A stretch of 64,000 bases of DNA from Myxococcales bacterium (GTDB lineage Bacteria; Myxococcota_A; Polyangia; Polyangiales; Ga0077539): assembly GCA_016792845.1 (NCBI GenBank), contig JAEUKH010000004.1:186001-250000 (forward strand), in the 5' to 3' direction. Below, piece after piece: positions 31,631 to 38,105 of this stretch. The first letter of the stretch is position 1. The number at the start of each line of letters is the position of its first letter. The position numbers and the translations under genes were made by a program. A model generated the notes under the pieces. That model saw only the letters and a list, made by a program, of their open reading frames with translations. It did no database searches and was not told where the DNA came from.

Positions 31631-31912
31631 ATGCGCGTGTTGGGCTTTCGACCCGGAGTCCGGATGCGCTACGAGCCCCTGCGCGCGACGCATGTGCTGC
31701 TCTCGCCCGAAGGGGTCACGACCCTCTCGGAGAGCGCCGCGGCAGTCTGCGAGGCCCTCGCCGCGCCGCGCTCGGTCGACGCGGTGGTGAGCGCCGTGGC
31801 GGCTGCGTACGGCGTGCCCGAGGAGGCCCTCCGGGACGACGTGGTGACGATGCTCGAAGCCTTTGTGGCGCGAGGGTTTCTGCGAGAGATCGCCCCCGCG
31901 GCGGAGCCCTGA
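31631..31912 (+). CDS. pqqD: PQQ biosynthesis peptide chaperone PqqD
   Basis: Small RiPP-recognition protein that presents the precursor peptide to PqqE. 93 residues, with the family pattern: an N-terminal strand pair (FRPGVRMRYEPLRATHVLLSPEG), a helix (LSESAAAVCEAL) and a C-terminal winged-helix portion ending VVTMLEAFVARGFLREI. It follows pqqC immediately and is separated from the PqqE-like gene by a propeller-protein gene and a reversed membrane-protein gene, an unusual arrangement. Confidence 0.9.
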   Translation: MRVLGFRPGVRMRYEPLRATHVLLSPEGVTTLSESAAAVCEALAAPRSVDAVVSAVAAAYGVPEEALRDDVVTMLEAFVARGFLREIAPAAEP

Positions 31913-31921
31913 GGCGGCGCC

Positions 31922-33682
31922 GTGGCCCTTCGCTTCGAGCCCCGCGCGACCTTCGGGATGCTCTGCGCGCCCCACCGCGCAGGCCCCCTCCGCGGGTGGG
32001 TCTCGGGCCCGCGGGCCGACACGGTGTGGAGCGTCCACGATGACGCGCTGATCGTGTGGGACGTCTACGCCCAAGAGCCCATGCGACGGGTCGCGCTCGC
32101 CGCCCCGCCGACGGGCCTCTTCGTCGACGACCACGGCGCGGTGCTCGTGGGGCCTGAAGGCCTGCGCGCCTACGACCACGACCTCTCACCGCGCTGGACG
32201 TGGTCGCGCACAGGCGTTCCGCGCTCGCTCGGCCGCTTCGACGACGGGTCGCTCACGGCGGTGACCCAAGACGCCGGGCGCTTCGACGCCGTGCGCCTCG
32301 CCCGCGCAGACGGCGCCGTGTTGGGCGTGCGGCGCGACACCCGGGCCTGGGTGGGGGCCCGCGCCTTCGGAGGCGAAGCGCGCATCACCGCGGCGGGCGC
32401 GCTCAAGGTCGGAGACGCGAACTCCGACGACACGCTGCCCTTGCCGCGCGGCGTTTTGGCGACCCACCTCGCGGCGCCCGAACATGGTCGGTGGCTCGCC
32501 GTCGCGGTGACCGCGCCGCGCGAAGCGCCCGCCGTCTGGGCCCTCAACGCCGACCGCACCCTGCGCTGGAAGCACGCCCTCGTCGCGCCCCCCCGCGCCC
32601 TCGTCGCGCCCCCGTCGGGGCGTCAGCTCTGCGTCTTCGACCACGGCCTCTTGGTGCTCGGCGCCGCCGCGGGGGCGCCCACACGCCTCGCGGTCTGCGA
32701 AGCGCGCGGTGACTTCGCCGTCACGGCCATCGCCTCGACGCCCCTCACGGCCTACGAGCTGACCGCCAGCGACAGCGCCCTCTCGGTTCAGCGCCCCACC
32801 TGGCGCGGGTGGCACGGCGCGCTCGCCCTCAGCCACGACGGCGCCTTCGTCGCGGCGCGCGACCACACCGAGGCGCTCAATGTATACAATGTCAACATTG
32901 CGTCGTCGGCGGTCTCCGTCGCGTGCGAGGGTGCGGGCCCGCACTGGGTGGTCTTCGCGCCCGAGCCCCATCGGCTGTGGGTGTGCTCGGGCGGGCGGCT
33001 GCGCGTGATCGACCCGCGCGACGGCGGAACGTTGGCCGAGCGAGACCTCGGGCCCGAGCTGCGGGTGTTCGGCCCGGCGTGCTTTGACCCGGCCATGGGC
33101 CTCGCTTGGGTGCTGCACGACGAGCCCGCGACGCCGGGGCTCTCGCGGCTCGTGGCGCTCGACGGCGCGTCGCTCGAGACCCGCTGGTCGGTAGGCGTGA
33201 TCGGCGCGTCGCCGTGGTTCGGGCTCTCGTCTGACAGCCACAGCGTCTGTGTGTTGACCGAGGCGATGCGGGTGCGACGGTACGCCCGGGCCGACGGCGC
33301 GCTGCGGAGCGAGTCGGCGGTGCTCGCGGCGCCTCCGCGTCCGCAGCTCCTGTCGAGCCGGTCGCTCACGCTGGTCGAGCATCGCGCCGGGTGGACCCTC
33401 GTCAGCGAGCGCGGCGTCTATCAGGTCTCGCCCGCGGGGGTGTGCAGCCCCGTCGCGTCGACAGCGCCGCCGTGTGTTGTGGCCCTGGGCGGAGGCCTGC
33501 TCGCGGCGACGCCTGCGACGGGCGCTCCGTTGCGTCTCACGCCCCTCGACGGGCCGAACCTCGGTGACGCGGTCGAACTGGCGCTGCCGGGCCTCGTAGG
33601 GGCCTTGGCGGTCTCGGCCGACGGCACCCACGTCGCGGCGGCGACCTCGCACGCGGTGATGGTCTACCGCCGCGCGCCCTGA
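31922..33682 (+). CDS. Large beta-propeller-like protein in the pqq cluster
   Basis: A 586-residue soluble protein made of repeated 40-50-residue segments, each with a short beta-strand, a G-x-hydrophobic turn and an Asp-Gly loop (for example GLFVDDHGAVLVGPEGLRAYDHDL, GALALSHDGAFVAARDHTEALNVYNV, GALAVSADGTHVAAATSHAVMVY). This matches WD40/YVTN-type propeller folds. No signal peptide is seen, so it is likely cytoplasmic. It starts with GTG nine bases after pqqD, so it is probably co-transcribed with pqqC and pqqD. No function is established. One copy of the TTGACA/TGTCAA inverted repeat lies inside it at 32879-32899, where codon use turns AT-rich (AAT GTA TAC AAT GTC AAC ATT). Confidence 0.65.
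   Translation: MALRFEPRATFGMLCAPHRAGPLRGWVSGPRADTVWSVHDDALIVWDVYAQEPMRRVALAAPPTGLFVDDHGAVLVGPEGLRAYDHDLSPRWTWSRTGVPRSLGRFDDGSLTAVTQDAGRFDAVRLARADGAVLGVRRDTRAWVGARAFGGEARITAAGALKVGDANSDDTLPLPRGVLATHLAAPEHGRWLAVAVTAPREAPAVWALNADRTLRWKHALVAPPRALVAPPSGRQLCVFDHGLLVLGAAAGAPTRLAVCEARGDFAVTAIASTPLTAYELTASDSALSVQRPTWRGWHGALALSHDGAFVAARDHTEALNVYNVNIASSAVSVACEGAGPHWVVFAPEPHRLWVCSGGRLRVIDPRDGGTLAERDLGPELRVFGPACFDPAMGLAWVLHDEPATPGLSRLVALDGASLETRWSVGVIGASPWFGLSSDSHSVCVLTEAMRVRRYARADGALRSESAVLAAPPRPQLLSSRSLTLVEHRAGWTLVSERGVYQVSPAGVCSPVASTAPPCVVALGGGLLAATPATGAPLRLTPLDGPNLGDAVELALPGLVGALAVSADGTHVAAATSHAVMVYRRAP
32879..32899. repeat. TTGACA/TGTCAA inverted repeat, site 1 (spacer 1)
   Basis: Right arm TGTCAACATT is perfect; the left arm AATGTATACA has two mismatches to its partner; one base lies between. 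Inside the propeller gene, read as N-V-Y-N-V-N-I. First of ten related sites. Confidence 0.75.
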
Positions 33683-33697
33683 GCGGCGGCGCGAAGC

Positions 33698-34414
33698 TCA
33701 GAACCTCCGGCTGCGGTGGCGCCCCGGCGCGTCGCCGAGGCCTTGCGGGTTCGGGTTGGTGCCGAGCACGCCCGCCGCGCTCAGCGCCAGCACCACCGCG
33801 ATGATGACCCCCGAGAGCACCAGGCCGAGGGCCCAGCCCTTGAACTTCTGCGCGAGGTACCGCGCCCGCAAGACCTCGCCGTGCGCCCGCTGGTCGAGGG
33901 CCGCGAGGCCGATGCGACGCTGGAGCCGCTGGGTGACCGCATGGAGCTCGGCCACGGTCTCGGGGCTTTCGAGCGCGCCGAAGAGCGTGAGGTGCCCCTC
34001 GGGGGTGGCGATCGAGAGGTCGACCCAGGGGTAGGGGCGGCGGTTCATGCGGTGGCCGAGGGTGACGAATTTGCGCGTCAGCACGAAGGCCGTGGCGTTC
34101 GCGAGCCCCGCCTCGCGGTCTGAAAGTGTGACGAGCGCCGAGGTGGTGCTCCGGTAGCGCCCGTCTTCGAGGCTGAGCGTGCGCCGAAAGGTCATCGCCA
34201 CGAGGCCGAGGGCGGCCGCGCCCAGCCCCATCGCCGTCGCCACCCCGCCCACGATGGGCTCGCGGCCCCACACCGCCGCCCCGCCGAGGGCCACCGTCAG
34301 ACCGCCGAGGGCCATGAACGCGCCCACCCCCCGCGCCGCCGCGGGGCTCTCAAGCTGCCACCGAAACCCGCGCTCGGTCTCTCGCATCGTCGACAAAAAC
34401 CGACCCTCTGCCAT
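33698..34414 (-). CDS. Hypothetical membrane protein
   Basis: 238 residues with two close N-terminal membrane helices (about 27-45 and 50-72, rich in Ala/Gly/Val), a soluble middle domain (about 75-195) with beta-strands such as AFVLTRKFVTLGH and WVDLSIATPEGHLTLF, and one C-terminal helix (about 200-222, ALGLVLSGVIIAVVLALS). The middle part resembles a small PH-like or YcxB-like module, but that is only an impression. It is on the opposite strand to the pqq genes and divergent from pqqE, so it may be independent of them. Confidence 0.6.
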   Translation of the reverse strand: MAEGRFLSTMRETERGFRWQLESPAAARGVGAFMALGGLTVALGGAAVWGREPIVGGVATAMGLGAAALGLVAMTFRRTLSLEDGRYRSTTSALVTLSDREAGLANATAFVLTRKFVTLGHRMNRRPYPWVDLSIATPEGHLTLFGALESPETVAELHAVTQRLQRRIGLAALDQRAHGEVLRARYLAQKFKGWALGLVLSGVIIAVVLALSAAGVLGTNPNPQGLGDAPGRHRSRRF

Positions 34415-34425
34415 GAGCTGACTCC

Positions 34426-34459
34426 CCCGCGGCGATTGCGCAAACTGCGCAGCCGCGGG
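34426..34459. promoter_or_regulatory. Inverted repeat between the membrane gene and pqqE
   Basis: Left arm CCCGCGGC plus TGCGCA and right arm TGCGCA plus GCCGCGGG, with a three-base GAT bulge on the left and an AAC loop. It sits in the divergent promoter region, so an operator is plausible. Confidence 0.35.
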
Positions 34460-34519
34460 CCCACAGTGTACCGCGTCGCGTCGGCGGGCGAGCGCGCCGC
34501 TGGCCCTCGGTCGCGGGCT

Positions 34520-35641
34520 GTGGCACTCCCTTCGAGGGTGACCCCTGGGCCCCCCGACGCGCTGCTCTGCGAGCTCACCTACCGCTGCCCCTTGCGCTGC
34601 GGATACTGCTCAAACCCCGTCGATTGGCCGCGCTTTCGCGCCGAGCTCGACACCCCGACGTGGCGGCGGGTGCTCGACGAGGCGGCCGCCATGGGCGCGC
34701 TCCACGCGCACTTCTCGGGCGGCGAGCCGCTCTTGCGAGACGACCTCGAGGCCCTCATCGCACACGCCCACGGGCGCGGGCTCTACACCAACCTCATCAC
34801 CTCGGCCGTGGGCCTCGACACCGCGCGGCTCGACGCCCTCGTCGGGGCCGGCGTCGAGCACGTCCAGGTCTCGTTCCAATCGAGCGAGGCCGCTGAGGGC
34901 GACGCCATCGCGGGGCTCACGGTGCACGCGCAAAAGCTGCGCGTCGCCGAGGCCGTCGCGGCGCGGGGCGTGGCCCTCTCGCTCAACGTGGTCTTGCACG
35001 CGCTGAATCTTTCGCGGGTCGACGCAATGATTGCGCTGGCGGCCTCGCTCGGGGCCTGCCGCATCGAGCTCGCCAACACGCAGTTTCACGGCTCGGCCCT
35101 GGCCAACGTCGACGCGCTCTTGCCGCGCCGCGAGGCGCTCGACGAGGCCTGGGCGGCGGTCGAGGCCCGGCGCGCGCGGCACCGCGGGGCGCTCGACATC
35201 GTGTGGGTGATGCCCGACTACGTGAGCGACCGGCCGCGCCGCTGCACCGACGGGTGGGGGTCTCGCTTTGTCACCGTCGACCCTGAGGGCACGGTCTGGC
35301 CCTGCGCCGGGGCTCACGGCCTGCCGGGCATGGAGCGGGCCTCGGTGCGCACCCGGGGCCTGGCCGACATCTGGGTCAACGGCCTAGATTTTAACCGCTT
35401 TCGGGGCACCGCGTGGATGCCCGAGCCGTGCCAGAGCTGCCCCGAGCGTCACCTCGACCTCGGGGGCTGCCGGTGTCAGGCCTTCGCGCTGACGGGCGTC
35501 GTCGACGCGACCGACCCTGCCTGCGACCGGGCTCCCGCGCACGGGCGCATCGTCGAGGCCCGGGCCCGCGCGGCGCAGCGCACCGAGACCCCGCTCGTGC
35601 CTCTGCGGCGGCGCCGCGCCGACCCTGCGCAATCGCACTGA
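34520..35641 (+). CDS. pqqE: PQQ biosynthesis radical SAM enzyme PqqE
   Basis: Radical-SAM protein that forms the C-C bond between Glu and Tyr of the PqqA peptide. The SAM cluster motif is CPLRCGYCSNP, followed by FSGGEPLLRDDL and GLYTNLITS. The SPASM-like C-terminal region has the signature segments PDYVSDRPRRCTDGWGSRF, NRFRGTAWMPEPCQSC and DLGGCRCQAF. The match to characterised PqqE is close throughout, including the WMPEPC and GGCRCQA motifs. GTG 34520 gives the usual short lead before ELTYRCPL; other in-frame starts exist from 34436. It is divergent from a membrane gene and separated from pqqCD by the propeller gene. Confidence 0.93.
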   Translation: MALPSRVTPGPPDALLCELTYRCPLRCGYCSNPVDWPRFRAELDTPTWRRVLDEAAAMGALHAHFSGGEPLLRDDLEALIAHAHGRGLYTNLITSAVGLDTARLDALVGAGVEHVQVSFQSSEAAEGDAIAGLTVHAQKLRVAEAVAARGVALSLNVVLHALNLSRVDAMIALAASLGACRIELANTQFHGSALANVDALLPRREALDEAWAAVEARRARHRGALDIVWVMPDYVSDRPRRCTDGWGSRFVTVDPEGTVWPCAGAHGLPGMERASVRTRGLADIWVNGLDFNRFRGTAWMPEPCQSCPERHLDLGGCRCQAFALTGVVDATDPACDRAPAHGRIVEARARAAQRTETPLVPLRRRRADPAQSH

Positions 35642-35756
35642 GGGCAGACAGGTGGGAGGCTTGTTTCTCGGTCGCCGTTGCGTACCCTCGTGAGACGCAA
35701 CGCGCGGCGTGTGATGGGTGTCATGGCCGGAGTTTTGCGAAGCGCTCACGCAGACG

Positions 35757-36500
35757 ATGACCACGCGACTTCAGATCAGCCGACTCCCCAACCTGGCCCG
35801 GCAGCGCGAGGCGCACCGGTACCTCTGCGGCGTGGCCGAGAAGATCCAGCACCGGGCGGGCTTCTCGTTCTGCGCCGACCAGCATCTCTTTCGGCTGCGC
35901 CTCGCGGGCGAGCGCGGCGGGGTTGCGACCTACGGCGTCGCGGTCTACGGGCACCGCGGCGCGGCCCTCGAAGCGCTGCTCGGCGACACGGCCTTCGAGG
36001 CCCCGAGCGCGGCCCTCCGCAACGACACCCAGCGGCGCATGGTGCTGCGCGACGCGGCGCACGGCTGGCGGGTGCTCGACCTCGCGAAGCCTGGGTGGGT
36101 TCAGGTGCCCCCGAGCCTGGGCGAGGTGCACAGCTGGCGCGGCAGCACCGTCGACGTGATCGTGCGCAAGACCCTGGCCTCGGGCGAGACCGAGTGGTCG
36201 CGCTTTGACACCACCACGGGGCGGGTCCGGGGGCTCCCGTGCGGCCTCGGGGCGGGCGAGCTGCGGAGCCACGAAGACGGCGTCCACATGCTGTTCTTCG
36301 GCGCCGAGGGTCTCAAGCTCATCGACCTCTACGACGGCTGCATCACCGACCACTATCACTGCGGCCCCGCAGAGATGAGCGCCTTCGACGCGCAGCTCAA
36401 CGGCGTCGTCTTCACCAACTGGCGCCCCGAGGCGCTCTCAAGGCGGAGCGTCGAGTTCGACGACGCCCTCAGGGTCGGCCTCGAAGCGCGCTCACCTTGA
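35757..36500 (+). CDS. Unrecognised protein with propeller-like repeats
   Basis: About 247 residues from ATG 35757; an in-frame GTG at 35718 would add 13. No signal peptide. After an N-terminal helix (LPNLARQREAHRYLCGVAEKI) the chain shows beta-hairpin segments with Asp-Gly and Gly-rich turns (LHDGxx-like GWRVLDLAKPGWVQVP, EVHSWRGSTVDVIVRK, GAEGLKLIDLYDGCITDHYHCG) that suggest a partial propeller. It follows pqqE by about 115 bases in the same direction. The TGA stop lies inside a perfect inverted repeat (36494-36514). The function is unknown. Confidence 0.55.
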   Translation: MTTRLQISRLPNLARQREAHRYLCGVAEKIQHRAGFSFCADQHLFRLRLAGERGGVATYGVAVYGHRGAALEALLGDTAFEAPSAALRNDTQRRMVLRDAAHGWRVLDLAKPGWVQVPPSLGEVHSWRGSTVDVIVRKTLASGETEWSRFDTTTGRVRGLPCGLGAGELRSHEDGVHMLFFGAEGLKLIDLYDGCITDHYHCGPAEMSAFDAQLNGVVFTNWRPEALSRRSVEFDDALRVGLEARSP

Positions 36501-36514
36501 CACACTGTCAAGGT
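36494..36514. repeat. TTGACA/TGTCAA inverted repeat, site 2 (spacer 3)
   Basis: Perfect 9-bp arms, ACCTTGACA and TGTCAAGGT, around CAC. The stop codon of the upstream gene is in the left arm. It could also act as a hairpin in RNA. Confidence 0.85.
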
Positions 36515-36585
36515 TGCGCGCCGCGCGCCCGGCGGGCGACGTTCCGGGCTTGACGCCGATGACGCAGCGCCGCAACTAAGACCGC

Positions 36586-36849
36586 ATGAAGTACCTCGCG
36601 ATGGTTTTGTTGATGGGTGCCTCGACCGCGTGTGCCACCAACCGAGCGGCGAACATCCCCATTGCGCCGGCCTATCAAGCGCAGTGGCAGCAGTGCGAGC
36701 GCTCGGTTGAGAACTACTGCCACGAGCACGCCCAGGGCGACCCCAACCACGAGCTCGACTGCGAGCGCCAGGCCCGTCGGCAGTTCGCCGAGGCAGACTC
36801 CGACGCCGCGCGACGCGCCGCCCTCGCCGGCCACGGCTGCACCCTCTGA
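36586..36849 (+). CDS. Small Cys-containing lipoprotein
   Basis: 87 residues. The N-terminal MKYLAMVLLMGASTAC is a lipoprotein signal with the lipobox Cys at position 16. The mature part is charged and helical with three further Cys (CERSVENYC and C in the HELDCERQ segment, then GC near the end), possibly forming disulfides. No family is recognised. It is 85 bases downstream of the preceding gene, and its end faces the convergent propeller gene across a 51-base gap holding site 3. Confidence 0.6.
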   Translation: MKYLAMVLLMGASTACATNRAANIPIAPAYQAQWQQCERSVENYCHEHAQGDPNHELDCERQARRQFAEADSDAARRAALAGHGCTL

Positions 36850-36862
36850 GCGTCAGCGCACG

Positions 36863-36883
36863 ATGTTGACACTCTGTCAACAT
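36863..36883. repeat. TTGACA/TGTCAA inverted repeat, site 3 (spacer 3)
   Basis: Perfect 9-bp arms, ATGTTGACA and TGTCAACAT, around CTC, in the short gap between convergent genes. It has the extended arm of the spacer-1 class but the longer spacer. Confidence 0.85.
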
Positions 36884-36900
36884 TGACCCGGGTTACACCG

Positions 36901-38091
36901 TCAGCGCCACGAACCCGGCGGCGCTGCGAGCCTCACCAGCACGCGCTCGGGGCGCTCTCCGGGGGTCGCGAGCTCGAAGACGCCCCCGCCCCGGGGCACC
37001 ATCATCGCGGGCGCGATGGCGATCGACGGGCCGTCAAACGCAACCCAATCATAGACCTCGGTGGCGCCGAGGGCGGCCCGGCGCAGGGTGCAGCGCGCGC
37101 CGTCGAGGGTGATGCCGAGGGCGCTCCCGTCGTCGAGGGCTTCGAGGGCCGCGGTGCCCGCCCGATCGGGCCGTAGCGCGTCGACGGCGTAGCTCGCGGG
37201 GGCGCCTTCGCGCGGGTCGAAGCGCAGCATGGTGTTCTCGGGGCCCGGCACAAACCACACGAGGCCCGGGGCGCGCTGGAGCACCTGGCGGAGCGGGCTC
37301 CCGGCAGGCACCGGGGGGCTGTAACTGCCGCCCACGGCGCCATCAGGGGTGAGCCAGACGTACGCGCCGTCGCCCGCGACGCCGCACGCCGCGAAGCCGC
37401 CGACGAGGCCGTCTTCGTGGAAGACGAAGCTCCACCCTTCGAGCGCGCAGGCGGCCTCGGTGCGCCGATTTGACACAGTGTCAAAGATCACCGCCGGGGC
37501 CCACGCGGCGGGGCGTTGGGGGGCCTCGGCGGCCACCGCGAGGGAGGCCCCGTCGGGCGAGAGCTGAGGGTACAGGCCCAGCGGGTCGGCGCCGCCGAAG
37601 CACGCGAGGTCGAGGCGCCAGCGGAGGTCGAGGGTGAGCCCGTCGACGAGCTCCCAGTGGCCCGCGGCGAGGTCGTCGCCGCCCCAGACGAGCACCCGAT
37701 GCGGGTCTTCGCAGCGGGCGAGGTAGCGATGCCGGGCCGAGCCATGGGCGACCCGCTCGACCCCCGCGTCGGGGAGCGAGACGAGGCACCGACGGCCGTC
37801 GTCGCAGAGCGCCAGCGCGCGCTCAGGGTCGACGAACTCGAGGTCGCAGACCCGGGCGCCGAGGTCGAGGCTGTCGAGCGCCCGCAGCTCCGCGAAGACG
37901 AGAAAATGAACGGTTGAAGGCTCCGCCGTGGCGCCGCCGAAGAGCGCGCCGTAGCGGCCGTCGGGGCTCACCCGGAGCTGGGCGCCGGGCGCGACGCCCG
38001 AGAGGTGCCAGGCCGCCGCGCGGTCGCGGGGGCCGAGCTGCGTGAGCCGAGGGCGCGCGATGCGCGGTGGCGAGCGGCGCAGTGTTGACAC
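36901..38091 (-). CDS. Beta-propeller-like protein downstream of the U32 gene
   Basis: About 396 residues. Repeated blades with Asp-Gly turns (LRVSPDGRYGALFGG, DLEFVDPERALALCDDGRRCLV, PQLSPDGASLAVAAEAP, VWLTPDGAVGGSYSPP) indicate a cytoplasmic WD40-like propeller. The only plausible start after the U32 stop is GTG 38091, 15 bases downstream of that stop; this codon lies inside inverted-repeat site 5. An ATG at 38352 in the same frame would overlap the U32 gene by 247 bases and is rejected. Site 4 lies in its coding sequence (37469-37485), read as FDTVS. It is the last gene of a long minus-strand run from purQ. The function is unknown. Confidence 0.6.
   Translation of the reverse strand: MSTLRRSPPRIARPRLTQLGPRDRAAAWHLSGVAPGAQLRVSPDGRYGALFGGATAEPSTVHFLVFAELRALDSLDLGARVCDLEFVDPERALALCDDGRRCLVSLPDAGVERVAHGSARHRYLARCEDPHRVLVWGGDDLAAGHWELVDGLTLDLRWRLDLACFGGADPLGLYPQLSPDGASLAVAAEAPQRPAAWAPAVIFDTVSNRRTEAACALEGWSFVFHEDGLVGGFAACGVAGDGAYVWLTPDGAVGGSYSPPVPAGSPLRQVLQRAPGLVWFVPGPENTMLRFDPREGAPASYAVDALRPDRAGTAALEALDDGSALGITLDGARCTLRRAALGATEVYDWVAFDGPSIAIAPAMMVPRGGGVFELATPGERPERVLVRLAAPPGSWR
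37469..37485. repeat. TTGACA/TGTCAA inverted repeat, site 4 (spacer 3)
   Basis: Perfect TTTGACA and TGTCAAA arms around CAG, inside the propeller gene. Read on the minus strand as TTT GAC ACT GTG TCA, codons uncommon in this gene. Confidence 0.85.
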
Positions 38092-38099
38092 GCTGTCAA
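38085..38099. repeat. TTGACA/TGTCAA inverted repeat, site 5 (spacer 3)
   Basis: Perfect TTGACA and TGTCAA arms around CGC, at the junction between the U32 gene and the propeller gene. The propeller's proposed GTG start is within it. Confidence 0.8.
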
Positions 38100-38105
38100 A
38101 ATCGC

